Positions 22,536 to 33,692 of a DNA stretch of 64,000 nt are shown piece by piece. The position numbers and the translations under genes were made by a program. Source of the DNA: Ambrosia x helenae (Eukaryota > Streptophyta > Magnoliopsida > Asterales > Asteraceae); contig CM061224.1 in assembly GCA_030844895.1 (NCBI GenBank), positions 71,804,567 through 71,868,566 of the forward strand, written 5' to 3'. Every line of letters begins with the position of its first letter. Positions within the stretch are counted from its first letter, which is position 1. The notes below the pieces were generated by a model, which worked only from the letters and a program-made list of their open reading frames with translations, was not told where the DNA came from and did not search any database.

Positions 22536-24488
22536 CTAGAAGCTACACTTAGAAAACTTGGCGTACAACTGTTCCCGCCTCAGGAGTTCCAAAACAAGAC
22601 GCAAGTGTTCCTGGTGGTCCACTTCATTCTTGGAATAGACTAGAATATCATCAATGAAGACAATCACGAACTTATCAAGATAAGGCTTACAAACACGGTT
22701 CATCAAATCCATAAAAATGGCGGGTGCATTGGTGAGACCAAAAGGCATGACCAAGAATTCGAAATGGCCATAGCGAGTTCGAAAGGCGGTCTTCGGAATG
22801 TCAGCTTCTTGGACCCTCAACTGATGGTACCCCGATCTCAAATCGATCTTCGAATAGAAACTAGAACGCTGAAGTTGGTCGAATAAGTCATCGATGCGAG
22901 GAAGAGGATAACGATTCTTGATGGTAACCTTGTTCAATTCCTGGTAGTCAATACACATTCGTAGGCTTCCGTCCTTCTTCTTGACAAACAAAATAGGGGC
23001 TCCCCACGAGGACGAACTAGGTCGGATGAAACCCTTCTCTAGCAGCTCCTGCAACTGGTTAGACAACTCCTGCATCTCGGGAGGTGCAAGACGATATGGG
23101 GCTCGGGCAATAGGGGCCGCACCTGGAGCAAGTTCAATACCGAATTCGACTTGACGATAAGGCGAAAGACCAGGTAAGTCTTCAGGAAATACATCGGGAA
23201 AATCACGGACAACAGGAATATCTTCGATCTTCTTCTCTTCCTCAGACGAAACCGAAACAAGTTCCAGAATGGCAGAATACCCCTTCCGAAGATACTTATA
23301 GGCTTTCATAAACGAAATGATACTCAACGGGACCCCGCTCTTCTCACCGTGCACCAACAGAATTTCTCCATCAGGGAGAGGAAGTCGAATGACTTTATCA
23401 AAACAAACGATCTCAGCATGATACAAAGACAACCAATCCATACCCATGACAACATCGATACTACCCAAGGACACCGGCATAAGGTCAATAGGAAAGGAAT
23501 AACCCGACAACTCAAGGTGACACTCCCTAAGGACGTGCGTCGCTTCGACTTTCTTACTATCAGCCAATTCTATCAAGTACTTAGCCTCTAAAGGTGTAGG
23601 TACCCTATCAAGCAATTGGCTAAACCCAAGAGATATAAAAATCTTATCGGCACCGGAATCGAATAAAACCGTAGCATAGCGATTATCGAGAAGAAACGTA
23701 CCAGTAACAGTGTCAGGATCCTGTCGAGCCCCGCTCGAACCAATCACAAAGGCGCGAGCATTCCTGCCTCCGCCCCCGTTGTTTCCATTACCCGATGCAT
23801 TCTTCCCGGCTTCACTCTGTTTCAACTTGGGGCATTCACGCTTGTAGTGACCAAGCTCACCACAATTAAAGCACCCCTGTTTACCCTGGTTTCCCTGGGG
23901 AGCAGCAACCTGAGGAGCCGGAGTAGGTGTAGCAGGTGGGTTCCGGTTACCCTGGAGATTAGCCCTGCAATCCTTTGCCTGGTGCCCAGGCTTTTGGCAC
24001 CTGTGGCAGCGGTTCCGGTACTCATAACGACCGCTGTGGTGAAACCCACACCGGTCACATTTCGGAAATTTCCCGATATAACCACCCGGTTTCTGTTCAG
24101 TCGACGGTCCCCCAACATCAGACCTCTTCACCTGCTGAGGCTGAGCCGAACTCGAGCCTTTCCCCACAGCTTCCCACCTTCGCTTGTTACTCTCAGGAGC
24201 CTTCACAGTAGCGCCTCGAGGAGGCAAGACCCCTTCAGCCACCTTCATATTGGTCAGCCTGTGATCCGACCGAACCACCTCAGAATAAACAGTGAGATTA
24301 CCCGCAGCTACCAATCCCGCAATCTCCGGTACCAACCCAGCAACATAGTGTTCAATCCTCCGGTATTCTGGTGCGTGCAAATCAGGGCACAACACCGCCA
24401 ACTCATTGTGCCTAGCAGTGTAAGCTTCAATCTCAGACCCCCACCATCTTATGATTCCAGACCTCGTGCTCAAGCTTCTGGATCTCAT
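22536..24488 (-). pseudogene. Tekay-like gag C-terminus, protease and RT
   Basis: This 650-codon open segment has two CCHC knuckles (CHRCQKPGHQAKDC and CFNCGELGHYKREC), then an aspartic protease motif (LFDSGADKIFIS), then reverse transcriptase (DYQELNKVTIKNRYPLPRID; FIDDILVYS as the YxDD-type box). It ends at the TAG described above. Near 24445 the upstream gag is in a different frame (the shared text EIEAYTARHNEL follows a shift), so the natural start is not at 24488. Confidence 0.85.
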
Positions 24489-25036
24489 CCCTCGGACAGT
24501 ACTCGTTTTTCAACAACTGAACGAACTCTGTCCAGTGCATAGCGTGAGCTTCCCCGATACCCATGGTCTGGGTGGTGGAGTTCCACCAAGTCAGAGCTTG
24601 ACCCTCCAGGGTCGCAGAAGCATATTTCACCCGGTCGCCTTCCGGGCAGCTACACATAGAGAAAACCGACTCAATTTTCTCCAACTAGCGGAGCAGTCCC
24701 ACTGCCCCTTCAGTTCCACTAAAGTTATGGGGCTTGCAATCCATAAACTTTTTGTAAGAGCACTGGGGTGGAGGGGGATTGACAGCACCACCTGGAACAA
24801 ACACACAGGTGAAAATCAAGAAAAGGTACAGTACCCTAGAACAAGATAGGATAGGTGAGAATTGACGTACCACCCATAGCATTATGAGCGGCTTGGAATG
24901 CAGCCAAAGCAATGTTCACATGCTGCTGCATCAAGTTGTCCAACTCCGCTTGGGTCATATTAACGTTCCCACGGCCACCGCCGCCACCACGGCCGCCAGC
25001 ACGGCTGCCTCTGCGACCTCCATGAGCTCCCGACAT
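24433..25036 (-). pseudogene. Tekay-like gag, N-terminal part
   Basis: The start is at 25036 (MSGAHGGRRGSRAGGRGGGG), a Gly/Arg-rich leader, then ELDNLMQQHVNIALAAFQAAH. An apparent 79-bp intron (24792-24870, GTACGT...TTCCAG) links this to the exon with PPPPQCSYKKFMDCKPHNF. A TAG at about 24684-24687 replaces the Trp expected in LLRWLEKIE. The next segment has ALTWWNS and HAMHWTEFVQLLKNEYCP, the conserved retrotransposon gag motif, followed by the frameshift near 24445. The gag is broken and cannot yield a full protein. Confidence 0.75.
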
Positions 25037-25645
25037 CTTCTGTCACAACATGAAACAAAAGAGTTAGGCTTGCCCGTGGTATAACCCATTAGGAATTTTA
25101 AGGAACTAGACCGAGCCCAGTTCGGGTCCATCCGTTCAAGCACAAAGTCCGCTAGGGATCCCATGCACCACAGTTTATAATCTCGTGTGCACCCGACATG
25201 ATAAACTGCTCTACATGGTCCTCCAGGCGTGCTTTAAGTTTGAAGTTCAAGTCACCGAACACTAGCGCCCAATCATGGTATTATCATAAGTATAAGTACA
25301 AGATAGTATGCATAAGAACGAGCGTGTCCATTAGGGCATAGAAGGGAGATGTCCGAATCCCTGGACAGATCTCAAGAGTACGCCGGAGCTACCCCAATGT
25401 ACACCGCCGTCAAGAAGGTTCGATAGTATATCGTTCGCCGTTGAATCATGGTAAGGATAGGTCAAGAGATAGAATGATAAAGAGTAAACAGATGATGTAG
25501 CGTAGAAGATGATGACACCGACACCCCCCGACAAGTCATATTGTTACCCACATGTTAAGACTCGACTATCTGTGACCGTCTAGTGTGTGTGCGACTCAGT
25601 TATAGACTAGACTCTACATGCAGTCCTAGTTCACTTTAACCGTTG

Positions 25646-25657
25646 GCTCTGATACCA
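25646..25657 (-). promoter_or_regulatory. Primer-binding site of the Tekay-like element
   Basis: It reads TGGTATCAGAGC on the minus strand, three bases from the 5' LTR edge at 25661, matching initiator-Met tRNA. Confidence 0.9.
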
Positions 25658-25660
25658 ATC

Positions 25661-28301
25661 TGTCACACCCTCAAATTTCAGGTGCGGGGTTTTACCGCGA
25701 GGCGCGTGACACACCAGGATCTCAGTCAACGATCACAATAAACATACAACAAACATGCATTCATATATATTTTTAAAACCAAAATATCATGCTTTGAGCC
25801 GTAAACCAGCAGCGGAAGCATTTCTTGTTTACAACCAAAAGACATATCATTGTTTACAAAACATTGTTTAATATGCTTCAAAATATTAGACGCTGTGCAT
25901 GACTCCGTGCGCCTAGCCCATTGACTGCTACCTTAGCGACCTGAGAAAACATGCCAAAATGTCAACATATAATGCTGGTGAGTTCACAGGTTTTCTTTTA
26001 TAAAAGTGTTGTCACAAGTTCACAAAGATCATTCCCATTAATACTATGTCATAAGAACGTTAGCTAGACGTTAAGTGTTTTTACTACTACGGTTGGGAAC
26101 CCATTACTGAACATGTACCAAATGATGAAACCAGCCCAGATGACTGGGTTACCGATGCCTCGATAACCCGATAGTTAGAGACAATATGCACCCACCCGGC
26201 CCCGCCGTCGAGTGGGGTTTGTGAGGCCCAATAGATCTATCCACATTTCCCTCGTTGTGCGTTCCAGCACATTCATGGTTTCCCCCTGGGACTTTCCATA
26301 AAAGCCGTATAGTAACATAAAGTGCCCATAGTATAACATGATCTTTAAATAGTTTGTATGTAGCATGTTTCTCCCCCGAAAGCAAAACAGTAAAAGTGGG
26401 GCTGTGAAACTCACCTTAGATTGCGTTACTTGAAAACAGTTACGTAGTTATGTTATAATAGTCCCAAATAGCGGCGACCTATCATAAGATGTGTATAAGT
26501 ACCCGGACTAATAACCCGCAGGTTAACTAGTCCCCGAACGTCCAGACCATAACCATAAACGTTTGAAAACACCTTTGACTGTTAAACCGACCGTACCAGA
26601 CAAGACCCGACATCCCATTGGTGACCCGACATCCCACGTGTTAGGTAAATACAAGACATCATGCATCACATGCAATTAAACATTCAATACCCGCAATAGT
26701 TCATCTAGTCTAGCATAATGTCCAATTAACGCATAAACAGGTCCGAACACGTGTTACCAAGTCATTGGGTGTATCCTGGGGTTCCTATCATGTTCCTAGG
26801 TGTCAAATCATGTTCTGGGATGTCAAAATGCGTTTATGACAGCAGTACACGCGATTAGGAAACTTTCATGTGATTAGGAAAAGTCAACTAGTGAGTAGGA
26901 GGGGGTCAATAGGCGAGTAGGGCCTATTCGCATGAAGCATCAGGCGAGTAGGCCCCTACTCGCATGAAGCTTCAGGCGAGTAGAGCCCTAGTCGCCTCTG
27001 CACAGCTGTTGCGCGTTTTCGCGCGTTAAACCCTCTAAATCAGATCCGAAACATGTAAAAACACCCAATATCAAAACCAAACTATTAACCAACCCTTTCC
27101 AAGCAAAAACCCCCAATTTATCTCTGCTCTAACGGGCTCGGTGCGATTATTTCCAAAAACGGCAAAATACTAGGTTTCATTAACTATGAAATCTTTCCTT
27201 AAGTAGTAAAGATCAGATTACACCTCCTACAAATTGCAATACATCATCCCTATGTTATAACATCATTCTAGCATGATTCCTAACCATAAACAAGCAATGA
27301 ATCATAACATAACATCCTATTTCTTCAAGAATCACCCAAATGGGTCAAAATGCATATTTGCACCTAAACACCATAACAAGAGCTTAAACTCATAGATAAT
27401 CATCCTAACAACACCTACACATCAGAAGTACATCAAATTCATGGAAACATTCATGTTATAATCATCAAAAATCATCATATGCATCAATACTTCACATATA
27501 GCAAGTATTATGGTGTAGACTTGTTTTAGAACTCCTTTCCAAGGTTTTTAAAGACTCATTATTATCAAAATAAGGTCTGGAATTTTGGGGAACCAAGACA
27601 ATAACATTACAAAGGTGTAGGATGAAGAACACACCTTGGATTTTATCAAAGAAAGGTGTATAAGCTTGGAGATGGTGTGTTTTGAGGCAAAACAAGTTCC
27701 AGAGGTGTTTCAAGGTGTGTGGGAGGCTTAGGATCAGTTAGGGTTGCACAAATGGTGTTTGGGGAGTCAAGGGTTCTATTTATAGGTGTTTTGACTCGTG
27801 CACAGCAGTATACGCGAATAGCAGACCAGTTCAGGCGAGTAGGGATCCTACTCGCCCCAGGCCTCCTCTACTCGCATCAAGAAGTGGCGATTAGGAGCTC
27901 CCCAGGCTCCTAATCGCCTATAGGGTGCTGGAACGGGTTTTTGGCGCGTTAAATACTATTTTAACATATATAAACACGTATTCACATACCGACAAGTCAC
28001 ATAATGATTTCAAACATATAATGCACGATAACTAACACGTTTACATCCGTTCACCAATTCCCGGGACTCGAGACTTACGTGTGTGCGTTAAACCCGGCGA
28101 TTCCACGAATCACCAATCCTTGTACACATGGTTATGGACCGACTCCCGATGATCCCGCGGATTATCGTAACGACTCCCGATGATTCCCAGAATCATCGTA
28201 CCGACTCGACTGACCCCGTTAAGTACGTATTATGCACGACTCGCTAAGGTAGACTTACTAGTTTAGTCACTGTTAATAACCTGAGTTTGCCGGGTGTCAC
28301 A
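25661..28301 (-). repeat. Tekay-like element, 5' LTR
   Basis: This 2641-bp LTR is nearly identical to 17555-20226 except for substitutions and the 31-bp length difference at about 27853, where one hairpin unit is missing. It supplies the promoter for the element, reading leftward. Confidence 0.9.
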
Positions 28302-28655
28302 TTTGACCCAGATACCAATTATTACATTTTGCAAAATAACACATGAATTGCTAAATTTTCCTTACTATATATATCAAACGGGTATGCTCACCAATACATT
28401 TTTTGTATTGACCATATACTATTTTCGTACATGTTTCAGGTTCTTATGAGATCACTTCTAAGCTTTCGAAACTTAGGCTTAGATTGAGATTTACTGTATT
28501 TTAGTTTAGATTGCTAGTTTTAATTGTTGTATTTCTTTCAATGTAATAAACTATTTCATTTAATGTATCAAAACTTACATTTCTAGTCCATGAGCTATTG
28601 AACAATCGTCAGTACGTGACACCTCAATGTTTCCGCCATCGGTTGGGGTGTTACA
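28302..28655 (+). mobile_element. Solo LTR, right part
   Basis: This is the continuation of the LTR begun at 16079. The first five bases are the TTTGA duplication made by the Tekay insertion. It ends CGGTTGGGGTGTTACA at 28655 and is followed by the CACAG duplication (28656-28660). Confidence 0.8.
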
Positions 28656-29505
28656 CACAGCCCCGAATGTCGAGTGTATGAACAACAACACCCCACCTCT
28701 GTGTAGCGAGAAATGCCGACTCTGGAACCACCAGCCAATTCTTACGTGATGCGTTTCCCACCCCTTCAAATTTTATACTCTCTACGAGATGATCATAATG
28801 CCCTTCGTCATGTGGATCAAAGATGTCCTTCCACAAGGTAGGATAATTGCGCAACTCTCTTAGCATCTGGGACCGGACATTCAAAAACTCGTGTTGATCC
28901 AACCCTAACCCCACAGCTACCGCTCGAAACCCGCAATGACCATCTGGTTTCACATCCTTTATTTTGGATATATACGGGTGAAACACAGATGGAATTTTAG
29001 CAACATATTTCCTTACTAAGTTCTCAGTCTTTATTGTCCGCAGAAGCAACCGGAAATCGAATTTGTCCCAAATGCTTTTCGCCTGGGACGTTGACGGTGT
29101 GTAAGAGCTGTGACGGTGAGGCTGGTAAGGAATGCCAGGCTGGGACTGGGAAGGTCGTACGAGCTCCTCTTGTGATGGTATGAAAGAGTTGTGCCGAGGA
29201 AAGTCAGGCTCCTGGTCAGGCCCACATTCTTCATCCGGCATATGCAAGCTCTTTCTCGCAGATCGTTCTCTCTTCTGTTCTTGTTGTTTCTTGGTTGGAC
29301 GACCACGGGTTTTCTTTTGCACAACAGGCGGTTTGTTGGGGGAGTAGTTACCTGTGACGAATTGCGAAAATCTGTCTAGGTAGATTAATTGGGCAAAAAT
29401 TGGTTTTGTGTCAATCGTTCCCCTTAATGTTGCCCACACCTCATCTACATTTATATCTTCGCAACCAATCTTCGCAGGTTTGAAGTCAAGCTTCCTCCAG
29501 AACAC
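28656..29505 (-). pseudogene. OTU-protease gene, 5' part (split by insertion)
   Basis: It encodes FWRKLDFKPAKIGCEDINVDEVW, a basic hook-like stretch TRGRPTKKQQEQKRERSAR, a Ser/Pro-rich linker, and then the OTU core with DVKPDGHCGFRAVAVGLG (catalytic Asp and Cys of the DGxC motif). The frame runs into the CACAG junction and continues in 15874-16078, where the catalytic His is found. Such OTU tails occur in plants at the C-terminus of MULE/FAR1-related proteins, so this may be the end of a second transposon protein whose transposase part is missing. A splice-acceptor-like CCACCATCAG lies just upstream (about 29513), and upstream DNA is a foldback element. It is inactive while the insertion remains. 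Confidence 0.75.
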
Positions 29506-29584
29506 GGGCTGATGGTGGTGGGTGGAGGTTGAAGATGAAATGGTGGTGAGTGGGTCTCACAAATAAAAGTGTAATAAAAAAAGG
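29506..29584. other. Short unassigned stretch upstream of the OTU gene
   Basis: It includes the acceptor-like CCACCATCAG (minus strand). No promoter can be named. The 213-bp foldback element begins at 29585. Confidence 0.4.
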
Positions 29585-29797
29585 ACAAAATTACACTTTG
29601 TGTCCTTAATGTGGTGAATGGACAATAATACCTCTGATGGCTTTGAGGTTGACTGGGAAATCTAACCCAGTTAGTCAGAAAGGACATAAAATGCAATAAA
29701 AAGCAAATTTTGGACATAAAATATAAAAAAATAAAAATTAAAAAAGACATGTTTCATAATCCCAGTGATACATTAAGGACACAAAGTGTAATTTTGT
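29585..29797. mobile_element. Foldback / MITE-like element with perfect 28-bp inverted ends
   Basis: Positions 29585-29612 and 29770-29797 are perfect reverse complements over 28 bp (arm begins ACAAAATTACACTTTGTGTC). The 213-bp unit has no coding potential. Its superfamily is not identified, and no clear target duplication was seen. Confidence 0.75.
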
Positions 29798-30391
29798 AAA
29801 AGTTATATAAATGAAAAAAAATAAAGAAAGGAAGTCTAAGTTAATTTCACAATTATTTTCTTCAAGCTGCTATAATAATGATTTAAGAACTAGTAAAGTT
29901 ATTTATGTTACTACTATAATAATGATTAACAACCAGTAAAGTTATTTATGTTATTTTTGTGAAGAGCATCTACGATGGGTTGAAGACCACGGACCTTCAC
30001 CTCTAGTTATTCTAATAAAAACCTTGACAAAGAATCTCCTGTTATAGATGTTCTTAACAATCAACTTACAAAATACATTTATAAAGGTTTTTTGAATTCA
30101 ATATATATTCTTCTCATAAAAAATAATCTTGAGTGTTAACAGGGTAAACTATGTTTTACATTTTTTTTTACTTAATTTGTTTATGAATTACAATTACCAA
30201 TATTTATATAGCTCAAGCCAGCTACAACATATTCTAATCCATTTTCATTTGTCAATTAAGCCTCAAATTTCTTGTAGGATTTTATATTGAATCAATGTTA
30301 AAAGAGTCCAACAGATGATAATAGATGTCCTCTAAAACTTGCTTTGCCTCTACGCTCATATGTTATTGACAATTAAGTCGTATATTATTAG
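29798..30391. other. AT-rich intergenic DNA
   Basis: It has a short direct repeat (ACTAGTAAAGTTATTTATGTTA at about 29889 and a similar copy near 29934) and the left target duplication of the LINE at 30378-30391. No gene is seen. Confidence 0.6.
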
Positions 30392-33378
30392 TACTTTGTT
30401 TTTGAAGGGCCAGCAGACATCTCTTTGGCGGTTAAATTAAAATGGCTTAAAGGTAGAATGTGGAGTTGGGTGAATGTGGATCGGAAACTTAGAGATGAAA
30501 GATATGATAAATGCAAACAAGTGGTGGCGGATTTAGAGAAAGTTGCGGACAGTAGGTTACTTTCAAATACAGAATTAGAGTTGAGAGCGGAGGCTAGGAA
30601 GTCCGTGTTTGAAGACGAGTGGCTGAAATCGTTAGATGCGCAACAGAAATCTAGATCGAGGTGGGCTTTAGATGGGGATGAAAATTCAAAATATTTTCAT
30701 GGAGTGATAAAGATGAACTCTGTCTCTAATCGGATACACGGGCTTCGGTGTGATGGCGTTTGGGTTGCTGATCCGCATCTGGTCAAAGATAAAATCGCCA
30801 CGTTTTTCTCTAACAAATTTAGCGATGTTGCAGGTTCAAAGCCGCCTTTTTTATGCCCTGATGTGAATCGGCTTTCCATGGAGGAGGTTCAATCCTTGGA
30901 CGCTCCTTTTAGTATGGAGGAAATTTCTAATGCGATCTTGGAGTGTGACGGTGGGAAAGCCCCGGGCCCTGATGGCCTAAATTTTACATTCATCCGTAAG
31001 TTCTGGCCTGTTCTAAAATTTGATTTTTTGAAGATGTTTGAGGAGTTCAACGCCAATGGGTATATTCGCAAAGGTTGCTTTTCGGCTTTTATTGCACTGA
31101 TACCAAAAGGCCGCGACCAATCTTCTATAGCCGATTACCGGCTAATTAGTCTTGTGGGAGTGTTAAACAATGTATTATTAAAGGTACTAGTGCTGAGATT
31201 GAACAATGTGATGCCGAGCCTTATTTTGGAGGAGCAAACAGCCTTCATTAGCGGTCGAAATATTTTAGACGGGCCTTTAATTTTGAACGAGACTATCACT
31301 TGGTTAAAGAAGTCAAAACTTAAAGGATTTTTCCTTAAAGTTGATATTGAAAAAGCATATGATACAGTTAGATGGGATTTTCTTGAAGACATGTTGGAAC
31401 AAATGAACTTCTCTGTTAAGTGGCGAGGTTGGATAATGTCTATTGTATGGAACTCTCGGGCTTCAGTTTTGGTGAATGGGTCTACCACTTACGAGTTCTC
31501 GTGCCAACAGGGACTTCACCAAGGTGATCCTTTATCACCTTTCTTGTTTATTTTGGTTATGGAGGACCTTACCCGGATATTGCGTAGGGCGTGTCTTCTA
31601 GGCGCTTTCAATGGGCTCAAAGTAGGTGGAAATGGTCCTTTTTCACATTTTATATACGCCGACGATGTTGTTTTTTGTGGTGAATGGTCGATTGGGAATG
31701 CGAAAAATTTGAGGCGCCTCTTAAGAGGTTTTTATTTGATATCGGGTTTAAAAATAAGTTCAAAAAAGAGTTGCGTCTATGGGAGTGGTGTTGGTGAAAA
31801 TGAGGTGGAGGAAATGGCGTCGGCTACATTGTGCTTATGGTCAATTCCCGTTTATTCACCTTGGCGTCCCAATAGCGACTAATATGAACATAATCAAAAG
31901 TTGGGATCCGGTTATAGAAAAGGTAAAGAAGAGGTTGTCGTCTTGAGAAGCGAAATGCTTATCCTATGGTGGAGGATTACTTTACTTAAGTCGGTATTGA
32001 GTTCATTACCACTTTATTATTTCTCATTGTTTCAAGCGCCTTTGCAAGTCATAGATAATCTTGAAAAGATTCGGCGGAAGTTCTTTTCGGGAGGTTCGGA
32101 CGAGGTGGACAAGATGAGTTGATTGGCTTGGGAAAAAGTGGTGGCTCCGACTAAATATGGAGGCGTCGGGTTAGGTTCTATTAGGGATGCTAACTTGAGC
32201 CTTTTGTCCAAGTGGTGGTGGCGGTTCAAAACGGATCGAAATGCACTTTGGCGTAAGGTTATTTGGTCTATACATGGTAGTGGTCGCGGCTGGAATTGTA
32301 TTCCGATTAAACTATCCATATGTGGGACGTGGAAACAAGTTGCTAGTGTTCCGAGATTGTTGGGTAATCTTAACTTAGAGTTGCACAAGATGTTCAAGGC
32401 GAGTCTTAGAGATGGTTCGGATGTTAGTTTCTGGTATGATTGGTGGATATCCGATGACATCTTGAAGAATAAGTTCCTACTTTTGTTTGACCTGGAAAAG
32501 CAGAAGTCGTGTATGGTTTCGGACAGGTTACAAAATGCACAGTTCAGATGGGAATGGAGGCGTCCACTTAATTCAGATGCTGAGAAAACACAGCTGGCCG
32601 ATTTAATGTTGCTGATGGCCGCTATTTCTGTGTCACAGGGGCCGGACGTTTGGTCTGCAAATGTTGATAGGGCAAACGGCTTCTCAGTTGTTGCTGTCAA
32701 GAAGCGCATCATTGAGGCGACGAATGCAGTTCCGGATAATATCTTTGAATGGTGTAGTTGGGTCCCTAAGAAAGTTGGGATTGTGGCTTGGCGAGCGTTT
32801 CTAGATCGCTTACCGACTGCGGACTCCTTAGTCCAAAGAAATATTGTCATTGATACACCGAGATGTTGTGTTTGTGATACAAATGTGGAGTCGGTGGATC
32901 ATCTATTTATGGGGTGTTCGGTTTTCAGGGAGGTTTGGCAGGTGGTTTTTTCATGGTGTCGAGTTCCTGATTATTTCGCTTTTCATGTTCGGGATCTGCT
33001 TACTTATCATACGGTGGCGAAGGTTAGTGCGAGGGCAAAAAAGGCGTTCTATGGCGTTGTTTTAACTACCTTTTGGAGTATATGGAAAGCGAGGAATGAC
33101 CTTGTTCATAATCAACAACCGGTTGTGGTTCGGAAAGTGCTAGACGAGATCAAAATCATGAGTTATTTGTGGATTACTAATAGGGCAAGGATGTCGAACA
33201 TGTCGTGGGAGTCTTGAGGTAGATTTGACACCATCAAGATGGGATAATGTTTTTGTTTTTCTTGTTTTCTCTGGCTGTTAATCTTATTGGGCTGGGCCCT
33301 TCTCTGGTTGTTGTTGTTCCGGACTTTATTTGCTAGCGTCTTGTTAGCGTTTTTTAATAAAAGTTTCGTTAAAAAAAA
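30392..33378 (+). mobile_element. 5'-truncated LINE (L1-type non-LTR retrotransposon)
   Basis: It is bounded by a near-perfect 14-bp target duplication: TCGTATATTATTAG at 30378-30391 and TCATATATTATTAG at 33379-33392. It ends with AATAAAAGTTTCGTTAAAAAAAA, an A-rich LINE tail. The endonuclease half is missing, as expected from incomplete reverse transcription. The coding part is described separately. It lies about 300 bp from the 3' end of the OEP16-3 gene, pointing toward it. Confidence 0.85.
30425..33217 (+). pseudogene. LINE ORF2: reverse transcriptase and RNase-H-side zinc-binding region
   Basis: Reverse transcriptase motifs include GGKAPGPDGLNFTFIRKFW, ALIPKG, FLKVDIEKAYDTVRWDFL, QGDPLSPFLFIL and FIYADDVVFC (the YADD active site, about 31650-31680). 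After about 31840 a one-base loss shifts frame. TGA codons then replace Trp in SSWEAK (about 31945) and in SWLAWEK (about 32120). The C-terminal part holds the RT-associated zinc-binding domain (KVGIVAWRAFLDRLPT, CCVCDTNVESVDHLFMGC). No endonuclease domain is present. It is an inactive copy. Confidence 0.88.
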
Positions 33379-33392
33379 TCATATATTATTAG

Positions 33393-33692
33393 CATAGCAT
33401 TGTTACCACTTACTTGAAATCATTCATCAGTAAAAATCATTTCAATCATATTTTGGTAATTCACAAATGCATACAAAATAAAGTTCAATGAAGTCAAAAC
33501 AGATAAAATTCTTGAGTCAAGATAACAGCTGTGAATTTATTTCAGAAAATGTCTTTTGCGAACCGCAATTAAATCGACACTAGTATGCTCAAATCTCCAA
33601 AGCAGAACATATAGCAATCATTGGAATGCAAGGTTGATTATTTATCACAATAGCTTCCTTTAAAACAGCAGTACCGTCATTGATTGGTGGCA
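33393..33692. other. 3' flank of the OEP16-3-like gene
   Basis: This contains the presumed 3' UTR on the minus strand. It is AT-rich, with no other feature. It ends at the stop codon at 33693-33695. Confidence 0.5.

Larger units (their letters stand above)
17555..28301 (-). mobile_element. Complete Ty3 retrotransposon, Tekay/Del (chromovirus)-like
   Basis: This is a 10,747-bp element on the minus strand with LTRs 17555-20226 (3', 2672 bp) and 25661-28301 (5', 2641 bp). The ends are TGTCACACCC...GGGTGTCACA. It has an initiator-Met primer site at 25646-25657, a polypurine tract (CAACAGGGGGATGA on the minus strand, 20227-20240) and a perfect 5-bp TTTGA duplication. Coding order is gag, protease, RT, RNase H, integrase and chromodomain-like tail. 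Long LTRs, the Met primer and the chromodomain point to the Tekay/Del lineage (inference). The open frame is broken at several places. The element sits inside the solo LTR 16079-28655. Confidence 0.92.

Noticed and set aside
23847..24542. Open frame of 231 codons on the plus strand
   Set aside because: It is antisense to the gag/zinc-knuckle region of the Tekay-like pol and has no recognisable domain; the minus strand explains the DNA fully.
32032..32850. Open frame of 272 codons on the minus strand
   Set aside because: It is antisense to the LINE reverse transcriptase C-terminal region, which is clearly recognisable on the plus strand.
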